DNA of 64,000 bases from Nostoc sp. MS1 (GTDB lineage Bacteria > Cyanobacteriota > Cyanobacteriia > Cyanobacteriales > Nostocaceae), in contig NZ_AP023441.1 of the NCBI RefSeq assembly GCF_019976755.1, forward strand, positions 558,001-622,000, given 5' to 3'. The position numbers and the translations under genes were made by a program. The notes under the pieces were generated by a model. It saw only the letters and a list, made by a program, of their open reading frames with translations. It was not told the DNA's origin and did no database searches. Positions 53,121-61,792 of this stretch are shown here, piece by piece; the first letter of the stretch is position 1, and each line of letters opens with the position of its first letter.

Positions 53121-53336
53121 TATACTACGTATAGACGTAGGGGTCTTAAACCCTCGGATTTACGATAAACCAAGAAGGAATTTGAATACTTACAACTCTA
53201 TACCTTTGTTCAAACCCTTGATTTTAGTAGTCATGTGACAGCCTACGAATTTAGAGACTTTGGATTTTTGCAACAAGTTTATCGCTTTGATAAATTCCAG
53301 GGAATACTAGTGAGGTGTTGTTTACTCACAGTTTCT
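53121..53336. other. Upstream region of the DsbA-like gene
   Basis: No gene is supported here. The frame of the DsbA-like protein is open back to 53235, but those extra 34 codons precede a typical signal peptide and are better read as leader sequence. Confidence 0.5.
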
Positions 53337-54080
53337 ATGCGTCAATTATTTCGACATCTACGTAATTGGATGATATTCAGCTTACTGTGCTTAGTTTTAA
53401 CTTGGTCTTTACCAGCACAAGCAGCCAGTAGCAATTCCCAACTAGAAAAGCAAGTCATACAAATTCTTCGAGAACACCCGGAAGTAATTATCGAATCTGT
53501 CCAGGCCTATCAGCAGCAACAACAACAAAAAGTAAACGAAGCCAGGGAAGAATTTTTACAAAAACTGAAAACCGATGCCAAAGGTGTCATAGGTAATTCC
53601 CCTGTGACTGGTGCATCTGAATCAAAAGCAGTATTAGTAGAATTTTCTGATTTTCAGTGTCCCTACTGTGCTGAGGCGCATAAAACATTGAAACAACTAA
53701 TAGCAAAACATCAGGGTGAAGTCACACTGGTTTACAAAAACCTACCTTTGATACCCATTCATGACCAAGCTATGCCAGCAGCAAGAGCAGCTTGGGCGGC
53801 AAACCAGCAAGGTAAGTTTTGGGAATATCATGATGCTTTGTTTACCAATCAAAAACAACTTGGTGAAACTTTATATTTAGATATTGCCAAAAAACTCAAC
53901 CTTGATTTAGAGAAGTTTAACAGCGATCGCCGTCTTGCTGATGCGGCAATTAGTGAAGATATCCAATTAGCTCAAAATTTAGGTGTTGCTGGCACACCTT
54001 TCTTCGTGATGAACAGCAAAACTTTCTCTGGTGGCATACAGCTATCAGATATAGAAAGTAAATTAGCTGAGGCTAGTTAA
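53337..54080 (+). CDS. DsbA-family thiol-disulfide oxidoreductase (secreted)
   Basis: 247 residues from the ATG at 53337. A signal peptide (about 1-31, ending LPAQAAS) sends it to the periplasm or lumen. A helical region (about 35-80, Gln-rich) precedes the thioredoxin-like domain with a C108-P-Y-C111 active site in FSDFQCPYCAEAHKTL and the cis-Pro segment VAGTPFFVMN. The DsbA/BdbD-type insertion is present. It would introduce or shuffle disulfides; cyanobacteria usually pair such proteins with a VKOR-like partner, which is not in this window. Confidence 0.88.
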   Translation: MRQLFRHLRNWMIFSLLCLVLTWSLPAQAASSNSQLEKQVIQILREHPEVIIESVQAYQQQQQQKVNEAREEFLQKLKTDAKGVIGNSPVTGASESKAVLVEFSDFQCPYCAEAHKTLKQLIAKHQGEVTLVYKNLPLIPIHDQAMPAARAAWAANQQGKFWEYHDALFTNQKQLGETLYLDIAKKLNLDLEKFNSDRRLADAAISEDIQLAQNLGVAGTPFFVMNSKTFSGGIQLSDIESKLAEAS

Positions 54081-54513
54081 CTATTGGTTGAGGGTGTAAG
54101 GGTATAGAAAACTTGCACATTTCTACCCTTACACCCCTACACCCTCAAAGCAAACACGCCTTAAACCAGACCCTATAATCGAGCGCAGTAAGCTATTGTT
54201 CTCCATCTCCTGCGTAAAAATCACTCTACCAACTGTAGCGATGAATGTAAAGAAATATTTAGGCAAAAATATCTCTCCAAATTTTATCCTGATATTCTAT
54301 TAGCTAAAAGTAATATATATTACACAATATCAAATGAGCTTGTCATTTTAATCCAAAATTTATACTAAGTTAAATGATGTGTACGGTGAATATAATTCAA
54401 GCCAAAAAATACTTTATTAAACTAATCTGAGTAATTTTTCATATTAAAACAAGTTAAAAACAAAAAAGTATTTAAGTGATAACACTAGTATTATTTATTA
54501 AGGAGTTAAGACA
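54081..54513. other. Intergenic region before H-NOX
   Basis: 433 bases. A strong hairpin lies at 54092-54136, with 13-base arms GGGTGTAAGGGTA and TACCCTTACACCC; it starts 12 bases after the DsbA-like stop and may terminate that gene. The rest is AT-rich and should hold the H-NOX promoter. AAGGAG at 54500-54505 is the H-NOX ribosome site. Confidence 0.6.
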
Positions 54514-54852
54514 ATGTATGGACTAGTTAACAAAGCAATTCAAGACATGATTAGCAAGTACCACGGGGAAGATACTTGGGAAGCTATCAAACAAAAGGCT
54601 GGGCTAGAGGATATCGACTTTTTCGTGGGAATGGATGCTTATAACGATGATGTTACTTATAGTTTGGTGAGTGCGGCTAGTGAAGTATTAAATACACCTG
54701 CTGATGAGCTTCTCAAAGCCTTTGGAGAATACTGGGTAACATACACAGCGCAAGAAGGTTATGGAGAATTATTGGCTAGTGTTGGGGATTGTTTACCACA
54801 GTTTATAGAAAACCTCGATAATCTCCATGCCAGAGTAAGTAGAACAAGGTGA
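54514..54852 (+). pseudogene. H-NOX heme gas-sensor gene, 5' part, interrupted by an IS element
   Basis: The frame encodes the first 108 residues of an H-NOX (heme NO/O2-binding) protein and then five residues from the inserted element. The sequence MYGLVNKAIQDMISKYHGED onward is nearly that of the Nostoc H-NOX protein whose structure is known (identity judged from memory). The proximal heme ligand H105 (in LDNLHARV) is the fourth residue from the break. The rest of the gene lies at 56009-56241. The truncated product lacks Y134-x-S136-x-R138, which holds the heme propionates, so it should not bind heme stably. A good AAGGAG ribosome site remains upstream. Confidence 0.93.
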
Positions 54853-54913
54853 AAAAACCAAAGTGTGTAAAGATAAGTAAATACATAAATGTGTCTACCA
54901 AGGTAACAGGGAT

Positions 54914-55396
54914 ATGGGCAGCCGTTTAAGGGTATTTCTGACTCCTAAGCAAGATAAAATTTTGTTCAACCTGAGAACGGCAGATGTACCCCAGAAAGTG
55001 AAAGACCGAGCCGAAGTGATCAGATTAAGCGCACATGGTTGGTACGTAGAGAAGATAGCAGATCACTTTGACTGGACTGCCCAAACAGTAAGAGAAGTTT
55101 TGCATAGATGGGAAAAACAAGGTCTAGAAGGACTGTGGGAGAAAGCAGGGCGGGGAGGAAAATCAAGGTGGGCAGAAGCTGACATGGCGTTCTTAGAAAA
55201 ATGCTTGGAGCAAGAACCACGTACATATAATAGTGTTCAATTAGCCCAAAAATTAGAGCAAGAACGCTCCGTGAAATTGAGTCCTGACTGGTTAAGGCAG
55301 GTACTCAAAAAAAGGGGGTCATTTGGAAGCGAACTAGAAAAAGCCACAAAGGAAAGCAAGACAAAGTATTGCAGCAAATCAAACAGGCAGACTTAG
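54914..55396 (+). CDS. IS630-family transposase, N-terminal frame
   Basis: 160 codons. It holds the helix-turn-helix DNA-binding part (DRAEVIRLSAHGWYVEKIADHF, TAQTVREVLHRWEKQG) and the second winged-helix region (LSPDWLRQVLKK). The catalytic domain is in the -1 frame of 55369-55968. At A7 (55307-55313) followed by GGGGG a -1 slip joins VLKKKGVIWKRTRKSHKG, the usual IS630 junction, giving one protein of about 350 residues. Either this is programmed frameshifting, as known for several IS630 elements, or a decay mutation. Confidence 0.88.
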   Translation: MGSRLRVFLTPKQDKILFNLRTADVPQKVKDRAEVIRLSAHGWYVEKIADHFDWTAQTVREVLHRWEKQGLEGLWEKAGRGGKSRWAEADMAFLEKCLEQEPRTYNSVQLAQKLEQERSVKLSPDWLRQVLKKRGSFGSELEKATKESKTKYCSKSNRQT

Positions 55397-55968
55397 AGAT
55401 GTTGGAATTATCTGCTGCTGCTGGAGAAATCGATTTAAAGTATATGGATGAATCAGGGTTTTGTGCCTGGAGTGAACCCAGTTACAGTTACTACTTCCGA
55501 GGTCAGCAAAAACGCCTGGAGCAGAGTAAGCGTCGGGGTCGAAGGTTAAGTATTATTGGGTTTCTTCAACCCCTAATTAGTTTTGTGTACGGTCTAGTGA
55601 TTGGTGGCGTTTCACGCAAATCCTATATTCAAATGATGGAGCTTGAAGCACTTGAAGCCCAAAAAGCAGGTCGTATCAGAGTCATCGTTCAGGACAACGG
55701 CCCGATACATCGGTGCAAAGAAGTTCAGCAATTATGGACAAAGTGGGAAGAGATGGGTTTGTACATCTTCTTTTTACCTAAATATTGCTCAGAGATGAAT
55801 CCAATTGAATTGGAGTGGCAACACCTGAAAAAAAATGAACTAGCTTCTCAAAGTTTTGAGGATGAATTAGACCTTGCCTATGCTGTCATTGATGGAGTTC
55901 AAAATAGAGGAGAAAAGGGAAACTACAGTACGCAACGTGTAAAATTTAACTCTTATTCTTCTGCTTAA
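55369..55968 (+). CDS. IS630-family transposase, DDE catalytic frame
   Basis: 199 codons of the catalytic domain. The triad is visible: Asp in LKYMDESGFCAW, Asp in VIVQDNGPIHR and Glu in CSEMNPIELEWQHLKK. All three are intact, so the element may still be active. The frame is open upstream of its first start to the slippery site near 55313, as expected for the second half of a frameshifted transposase. Confidence 0.88.
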   Translation: MQQIKQADLEMLELSAAAGEIDLKYMDESGFCAWSEPSYSYYFRGQQKRLEQSKRRGRRLSIIGFLQPLISFVYGLVIGGVSRKSYIQMMELEALEAQKAGRIRVIVQDNGPIHRCKEVQQLWTKWEEMGLYIFFLPKYCSEMNPIELEWQHLKKNELASQSFEDELDLAYAVIDGVQNRGEKGNYSTQRVKFNSYSSA

Positions 55969-56008
55969 TTCTTTGTTACATACTTATAAATTTTCTCCAC
56001 GACTTACT

Positions 56009-56241
56009 TAGGTTTAAGTTTTCCTCAACTTCGTCCTCCCTCTTTTGACTGTCACCACACCGATAAAAAATCGATGGAACTCCACTATCAATCTAGTCGC
56101 TGTGGTTTAGCGCCGATGGTAATTGGTTTAATTCATGGACTGGGAAAACGCTTTGAGACAAAAGTTGATATTACTCAAACTAGTTTTCGTGATCAAGGTG
56201 AGCATCACGATATCTTTTCCATCCAATACGAAGATTCGTAA
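56009..56241 (+). pseudogene. H-NOX gene, 3' part
   Basis: Starting after the duplicated TA, the sequence reads GLSFPQLRPPSFDC and continues through HYQSSRCGLAPMVIGLIHG to the end FSIQYEDS. It contains Y134, S136 and R138 in full-protein numbering, and the frame is intact to a TAA at 56239-56241. That stop overlaps the kinase start (TAATG). It has no start codon of its own near the junction. Its intact frame shows that the insertion is recent. Confidence 0.95.
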
Positions 56242-58994
56242 TGATTATGACAATTGAGCAGAATACTCAGTTGAAACAATTTGGTCTTAGTGCCGAACAA
56301 TTTGCCGCTTTGTTTCCTTTTCATTTGGTAATTAATCGAGAACTGAATATAGTCCAATCGGGTGAAGCTATTGCCCGTATTCTTCAACCTGAGATTCTTC
56401 TTGATAGTTCTCTAACAGAGCATTTTCATATCTATCGTCCCAAATGCCTAGCGAACTTTGAAGCGCTTTGCCAGCAAACGCGATCGCTATTTCTTCTGCA
56501 ATCCCAACATCAAGAAATAGGGCTTAAGGGACAGATGGTATATTTGGAGCCTTGGGATCATTTGGTTTTTCTTGGCTCTCCTTGGATTACCGATATAGCC
56601 GATTTGCAAAAATTGGGACTGAGTATCAATGATTTTCCATTACATGACTCGGTTTCCGATTATTTGTTTCTTCTACAGGGTAAAAATGCTGCCCTCGCCG
56701 ATGCACAAAAACTCACAGCCAAACTAAAACAACAAAGAACCCAATTACAAGCAACCGCCTTACGACTAACTACACTCATCGAAAGTTTACAGGTTGGTAT
56801 ACTGCTAGAAGATGAAAATCGGCATATTGCGCTAGTAAATCAGGAATTTTGCGATCAGTTTGGCATTCCTGTTGCGCCGCAGGCTTTACAAGGCATGGAT
56901 TGTCAGCAAGCAGGGGAAGCTAGTAAACATTTATTTGTGGAACCAGAGAAATTTATTCGCCGCTTGGATGAGATTATTCGTCAAGGGCAAATAGTTCGCA
57001 ATCAAGAATGGGAACTGACAGATGGGCGTATCTTAGAACAGGACTATATACCAATTGTAGTTGAGCAAAGACTATATGGTCATCTATGGAAATATACTGA
57101 CATTACCCAACGCAAACAATCAGAAATTGCTCTGAGGTTAAGTGAAGAACGATTAAAACTAGCTGTAGATGCTGTGGAGGAAGGGCTTTGGGACTGGAAT
57201 TTAGTCACGGGGAAAATTTATCGTAGCCGACGCTGGTTTACCATGCTGGGTTACGCTCCTGAGGAACTAGAGAACCACATTAAACTGAGAAATAAATTGG
57301 TTCATCCAGAGGATCTTCCTTTGATGCAGCAACGGCTCATTTCCCACCTCAAGGGTGATACTCCTGTTTATGAAATGGAAATGCGTTTACTCACCAAATC
57401 TGGGGAATGGAAGTGGATTCTCGACCGAGGGAAATTAGTCAGCCGTGATTTCCAAGGTAGAGCAGTCAGAATGGTAGGAACCCATTTAGATATTACCGAA
57501 CGCAAGCAAGCAGAACAAACCCTCAAACAGCAATATCAACAGGCGATATTGCTCAAGCAAATTACCGAAGAAATTCGCCAGTCTTTACAGTGGGAGAAAA
57601 TTCTTCAGACTGCGGTGCAAGAAGTCCAGCGCATTTTGCAGGTTGATCGCGCTCTGGTCTTTCAAGTTGATGCTGATGGTTCCGGCAAAGTTGTACAAGA
57701 AGCGGTAATTTCTGGCTGGTCGATGACTTTAGGCCAGGATATTTATGATCCTTGTCTTCAAGATGGCTATCTTGATATGTATCGAGATGGGCGAATTACT
57801 GCCATTGGTGATGTGTATCAGGCTGGATTAAAACCTTGCTATGTAGACTTTTTGCAGCAGTTTCAGGTCAAAGCTAATCTGGTTGTACCCATTCGCGTCC
57901 GGCAAGATTTGTGGGGTTTATTAATTGTCCATCAGTGCGATCGCCCCAGGCAATGGACTCAATTAGAGTTAGACCTACTCAAACATCTAGCCGATCAAAT
58001 GGGTATTGCTCTCACCCAATCGCAATTGTTGGTTCAAGAAACACGCCAAGCTCATCTATTAGCCCTACAAAATGAAGAATTGAGCATTGCTAAACAAGTG
58101 GCAGAGGCGGCAAATATGGCTAAGAGTAACTTCTTAGCCATGATGAGTCATGAAATCCGCACTCCCATGAATGCCATCATTGGTATGACTGGACTAATGT
58201 TAGATACTCCCCTCAAACCTGAGCAATTGGATTATGTAGAAACCATCCATAACAGTGGTCACGCCTTACTTACCATCATCAATGACATCCTCGACTTTTC
58301 TAAGATTGAGTCTGGCAACTTAGAACTAGAAGAACAACCCTTCGATTTGCGCGTTTGTGTAGAAGAAGCCTTGGATTTGTTGGCTCCGCAAGCAGCCTCC
58401 AAGGGCATTGAACTTATGTATCAATTGGAACCGCATACACCAACTTTGATTGTTGGTGACATTACTCGTATACGGCAAATTCTCTGGAATTTAATTAGTA
58501 ATGCTGTCAAGTTTACAGATTTTGGGGAAATTGTTGTCACGATAGGAGCAAAAGCTAAGATTCACAAGCAAGCAACCACTCCTCGCTACGAGTTTCAATT
58601 TGCAGTTAAGGATACAGGTATCGGCATAGCGAGCGATCGCCTACATCGACTGTTCAAGCCTTTTAGTCAAGTCGATGCTTCCATGACTAGACGCTATGGC
58701 GGTACAGGCTTGGGGCTGGCCATCAGTAAACGTCTTAGTGAAATTATGGGCGGGAGAATGTGGGTGGAAAGTCAACCAGGTAAAGGTTCTAGTTTTTCTT
58801 TCACAGCGACCTTACAAGTTCATTCCTCAGCGATAGATAGCTCTACCACTATCGAACCAGAATTACTAGGTAAGCGATTACTATTAGCATTAGGTAATGC
58901 TAGTTTACGCAGATGCTTAAGCACGCAACTCCAAGGTTTAGGTTTTGATGTCCAGTCCGTGGAATCCAATATGACCGCGTTACGTTGTCTTTAG
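56241..58994 (+). CDS. H-NOX-associated hybrid histidine kinase (HNOBA-PAS-PAS-GAF-HK), cut short by TAG
   Basis: 917 residues before a TAG at 58992. Order: HNOBA-type N-terminal domain (about 10-150, the partner domain for H-NOX), a coiled coil, PAS (about 175-290), PAS (about 300-425), GAF (about 440-600), phospho-acceptor domain with H637 in FLAMMSHEIRTP, ATPase (about 745-865, with DTGIGI and GGTGLGLAISKRL) and the beginning of a receiver (GKRLLLALGNASLRRCL...). The frame continues in register after the stop at 58995, so the gene originally went on to 60104. The truncated protein keeps the complete kinase core but loses its receivers and HPt. H-NOX normally controls such kinases in a ligand-dependent way; that input is lost here. 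Confidence 0.9.
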   Translation: MIMTIEQNTQLKQFGLSAEQFAALFPFHLVINRELNIVQSGEAIARILQPEILLDSSLTEHFHIYRPKCLANFEALCQQTRSLFLLQSQHQEIGLKGQMVYLEPWDHLVFLGSPWITDIADLQKLGLSINDFPLHDSVSDYLFLLQGKNAALADAQKLTAKLKQQRTQLQATALRLTTLIESLQVGILLEDENRHIALVNQEFCDQFGIPVAPQALQGMDCQQAGEASKHLFVEPEKFIRRLDEIIRQGQIVRNQEWELTDGRILEQDYIPIVVEQRLYGHLWKYTDITQRKQSEIALRLSEERLKLAVDAVEEGLWDWNLVTGKIYRSRRWFTMLGYAPEELENHIKLRNKLVHPEDLPLMQQRLISHLKGDTPVYEMEMRLLTKSGEWKWILDRGKLVSRDFQGRAVRMVGTHLDITERKQAEQTLKQQYQQAILLKQITEEIRQSLQWEKILQTAVQEVQRILQVDRALVFQVDADGSGKVVQEAVISGWSMTLGQDIYDPCLQDGYLDMYRDGRITAIGDVYQAGLKPCYVDFLQQFQVKANLVVPIRVRQDLWGLLIVHQCDRPRQWTQLELDLLKHLADQMGIALTQSQLLVQETRQAHLLALQNEELSIAKQVAEAANMAKSNFLAMMSHEIRTPMNAIIGMTGLMLDTPLKPEQLDYVETIHNSGHALLTIINDILDFSKIESGNLELEEQPFDLRVCVEEALDLLAPQAASKGIELMYQLEPHTPTLIVGDITRIRQILWNLISNAVKFTDFGEIVVTIGAKAKIHKQATTPRYEFQFAVKDTGIGIASDRLHRLFKPFSQVDASMTRRYGGTGLGLAISKRLSEIMGGRMWVESQPGKGSSFSFTATLQVHSSAIDSSTTIEPELLGKRLLLALGNASLRRCLSTQLQGLGFDVQSVESNMTALRCL

Positions 58995-59021
58995 CAACAA
59001 ACTCCTTTTGACCTAGCTGTC

Positions 59022-60104
59022 TTGGATCTTGATAACCCGCAAATTAATTGTCTCGACCTCACAAATAAAATCCGTGCCATACCCAAATACCAAGATTTAC
59101 CTCTAGTAATGTTGAGTGCCAAGAGCAAGCAAAGTGTGGAGGTAAAACAAATAGCATCGGAGTTTACTGCCTTTTTGCATAAACCCTTGCGCCATTACCA
59201 ATTACACAAAACACTTTTACAAATTGTGCGTGGTCAATGGTTAATCGATGCCCCTCAAGCGATAATTCCTTCTTACTCGCGGTTGTCTAAATCCCATCTT
59301 CCCGCTATTGATGACCAGCTGTCCGAGAATTTACCACTGAAAATTTTATTGGCAGAAGATGTGTTGGTAAATCAGAAAATTGCTCTGAAGATGCTACAAA
59401 AATTGGGGTATCGTGCTGATGTTGCCAATGATGGCTTAGAGGCTTTGGAAGCAGTGCAAAGACAGACTTATGATGTGGTGTTTATGGATGTGCAGATGCC
59501 GGAAATGGATGGTTGGGAAACTACCCGCCGGATTCGCCAGGAAGTAGCGGCTAGTAGTCAACCTTGGATTATCGCCATGACCGCCCACGCTCGTCCAGAG
59601 GATCGCCAGCAGTGCTTGGCGGCTGGGATGGATGACTACATCACTAAGCCTATTAATTTAGAAGAAATTACAGCAGTTTTGAAAAAATTAGGTGCGCAAG
59701 CAGCCTCACAACCGCAGCCATTAGCATCTGTACCACAAACAGCATCGGCAATTGACGAAAGTATTCTCCAGCAGTTGCGAGACATGATGGGGGATGATGG
59801 CGATCGCATGATTGCTGAACTCATCGAGCTTTACCTAGAGGATACGCCAAAGATGATCGAGACGATGCAAGATGCGATCGCCAAAGCAGATATAACCCAA
59901 CTTAAGAAAACTGCTCATGCTTTGCGCTCTCCTACTGTCAGTATTGGTGCGGTTAACCTGGGTAAACTCTGTGAAACTTTAGAAGATATTGCGGCTACTC
60001 AATCAATCGATGAAGTTTCTACTGTGGTCAATGAATTAAATAACGAATATCATAATGTCGTCATAACATTGCAACATTTATATCCTCGAAAAATGGCAAA
60101 TTAA
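59022..60104 (+). CDS. Receiver-receiver-HPt portion of the H-NOX-associated kinase, downstream of the stop
   Basis: 360 codons in the same frame as the kinase (58995 is the first codon after TAG). It contains the rest of receiver 1 (DLAVLDLDNPQINC to FTAFLHKPLRHYQ), a full receiver 2 (LKILLAEDVLVNQK, phospho-acceptor in DVVFMDVQMPEMDG, and MTAHARPEDR) and an HPt domain with the histidine in KKTAHALRSPTVSIGA. The first codon offered is TTG without a ribosome site, so independent translation is doubtful; read-through of TAG or restart at a later ATG are the alternatives. The original codon was probably CAG (Gln), one base away from TAG, giving LQQQTPFDL. Confidence 0.8.
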   Translation: MDLDNPQINCLDLTNKIRAIPKYQDLPLVMLSAKSKQSVEVKQIASEFTAFLHKPLRHYQLHKTLLQIVRGQWLIDAPQAIIPSYSRLSKSHLPAIDDQLSENLPLKILLAEDVLVNQKIALKMLQKLGYRADVANDGLEALEAVQRQTYDVVFMDVQMPEMDGWETTRRIRQEVAASSQPWIIAMTAHARPEDRQQCLAAGMDDYITKPINLEEITAVLKKLGAQAASQPQPLASVPQTASAIDESILQQLRDMMGDDGDRMIAELIELYLEDTPKMIETMQDAIAKADITQLKKTAHALRSPTVSIGAVNLGKLCETLEDIAATQSIDEVSTVVNELNNEYHNVVITLQHLYPRKMAN

Positions 60105-60138
60105 AAACCATTTTCAGGGTTAATATTACATTCAAGTC

Positions 60139-61323
60139 ATGAGCAAGAATAATATTGTATTACCTAATAAAACAAAGATTTTAATAATTGATGATGACCG
60201 CATTATACAATTAATTCTCAAACACGCATTACAAGAACAAGGTTATGAAATTATACTTGCTACAAATGGTTTACAAGGAATTGAGCAAGCTTATAAACAC
60301 AGTCCTGCATTAATCATTTGTGATTGGCAAATGGATGATGTAAATGGCTTAGAAGTATGTTGCAAAATTAAGTCCGAGCCATCCTTGGCTACTACTTTTT
60401 TTATTCTCTTAACTTCACGCAAAGCTGTTGAAGATAGAGTTGAAGGTTTAGATACAGGTGCAGATGATTTTTTGAGTAAACCAATTGAAATTAGCGAATT
60501 AAATGCCAGAGTAAGAGCCGGACTAAGATTATATCAAATGAATCAACAACTTCAGAACTTAGCCCAAGATTTACAATTACAAAAACATCTCCTAGAAGCA
60601 GAATTGAGCGAGGCGGCTGATTATGTAAAATCTCTGCTTCCTAAACCAATATCAGGATTAATTAGTATCAATTCTCGATTTTTACCATCACGTCAACTAG
60701 GTGGGGATTGCTTTGATTACTACTGGTTAGATGATAATCATTTAGTTATCTATTTATTAGATGTATCTGGACATGGATTAGCGGCTGCATTGCCTTCTAT
60801 TTCAGTGCATAATTTATTGCGATCGCACTCTCTCCCCGATGCTAATCTCTATAATCCATCTGAAGTGCTTCAAGGCTTAAATAATGTCTTTCAAATGGAT
60901 CAGCAAAACTCACAATATTTTACCATTTGGTATGGTGTTTTTAATCGTATCTCTAATAAATTAACTTACGCTAGTGCAGGACATCCTCCAGCTTTACTCA
61001 TGTCTCCATCAAGTGAGTCTGGTTTAGAAGTAAAGCAATTAGTCACACGCAGTTTACCCATTGGCGCATTTGCCGAAGCTGAATATCAAAATGTTGTATG
61101 TGATATTCAGCCTGGAAGTAGGCTTTATGTATTTAGCGATGGAGTTTATGAAGTTGAAAAGTCTGATGGTACTATGTGGAATCTAAGCGGCTTCATCAAT
61201 TTACTCAGTCAATCATCGTCAACTGATTTAGACGAGATTTTAACAGCCATCAAAAATTTAACAGGTAGTCAAAGTTTTCATGATGACTGTTCTTTATTAG
61301 AAATCAACTTTGGTGCAAAGTAG
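60139..61323 (+). CDS. Response regulator with PP2C (SpoIIE/RsbU-type) phosphatase domain
   Basis: 394 residues. The receiver (about 10-130) has ILIIDDDRIIQL and the phospho-acceptor Asp in ALIICDWQM. A coiled-coil linker follows, then a SpoIIE-type phosphatase (about 170-392) with all four metal motifs: GGDCFDYY, LLDVSGHGLAAAL, VFSDGVYEVE and HDDCSLLEI. Such proteins dephosphorylate a STAS-domain protein in partner-switching pathways. It starts 34 bases after the kinase fragment on the same strand, so the kinase HPt is its likely phosphodonor. The STAS and ATPase genes that face it are the likely downstream partners. Confidence 0.92.
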   Translation: MSKNNIVLPNKTKILIIDDDRIIQLILKHALQEQGYEIILATNGLQGIEQAYKHSPALIICDWQMDDVNGLEVCCKIKSEPSLATTFFILLTSRKAVEDRVEGLDTGADDFLSKPIEISELNARVRAGLRLYQMNQQLQNLAQDLQLQKHLLEAELSEAADYVKSLLPKPISGLISINSRFLPSRQLGGDCFDYYWLDDNHLVIYLLDVSGHGLAAALPSISVHNLLRSHSLPDANLYNPSEVLQGLNNVFQMDQQNSQYFTIWYGVFNRISNKLTYASAGHPPALLMSPSSESGLEVKQLVTRSLPIGAFAEAEYQNVVCDIQPGSRLYVFSDGVYEVEKSDGTMWNLSGFINLLSQSSSTDLDEILTAIKNLTGSQSFHDDCSLLEINFGAK

Positions 61324-61389
61324 TACAACTAACCAAATTGAGCAATGATATAAGCTCTCAAACGCTTGTAAGATATATTTTTAGGACTT

Positions 61390-61713
61390 TTACACTGGTA
61401 TAAATTCTCGCATAAATAATTCTTGATTAGGAAATACTTCAAAAACATCGGCTGTATTACTAATATCCAAAATCATTTTAATTTGCTCGTTTATTCCACA
61501 AATTATTAGGCGGCACTGTTTTTGCTTCACTGTTTTTAGTAGTAAAAGCAAAGTTCCAAAACCAGAACTATCCATAAAACTAACAGATTGAAAATCAATC
61601 AAAAAGGTTTTAACACCTGAAGCAATGAATTGGCTGATTTGTTCGTGAATCTGTCTACCCTTTCTACCATCGAAAATTCCAGAGGGTTGAATAATTTTCA
61701 ATTTTTTCTCCAT
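61390..61713 (-). CDS. STAS domain protein (anti-anti-sigma factor type)
   Basis: 107 residues, a single STAS domain. The phosphorylation site serine is in SFMDSSGFGTL (about residue 53). It resembles SpoIIAA/RsbV proteins, which bind the ATPase partner when unphosphorylated and release it when phosphorylated. The PP2C gene next to it and the ATPase gene 79 bases upstream make the three parts of a partner-switching module. It is the last gene of the minus-strand set. Confidence 0.92.
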   Translation of the reverse strand: MEKKLKIIQPSGIFDGRKGRQIHEQISQFIASGVKTFLIDFQSVSFMDSSGFGTLLLLLKTVKQKQCRLIICGINEQIKMILDISNTADVFEVFPNQELFMREFIPV

Positions 61714-61792
61714 AATTTGATTGCAGTAAATGATAATAAGTGAGTTTTACGTGTAGATTCTAGTTATTCAATTGCTAAAAACTATTTAATTT

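Larger units (their letters stand above)
54838..56008 (+). mobile_element. IS630-family (Tc1/mariner-type) insertion sequence, 1171 bp
   Basis: The element is bounded by TA dinucleotides (54836-54837 and 56009-56010), the known target duplication of IS630/Tc1 elements. Its ends are imperfect terminal inverted repeats: AGTAGAACAAGGTGAAAA on the left and, on the complement of the right end, AGTAAGTCGTGGAGAAAA; about 21 of the first 33 positions agree. Removing it with one TA joins the H-NOX codons AGA-GTA-GGT-TTA in frame (ARVGLSF). It contains a transposase in two overlapping frames with an A7 slippery site. The target is inside the H-NOX gene. Confidence 0.95.

Noticed and set aside
58992..58994. 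TAG read as pyrrolysine or selenocysteine
   Set aside because: The position lies in an ordinary receiver helix, TAG is not a selenocysteine codon, and pyrrolysine use is not expected in cyanobacteria.
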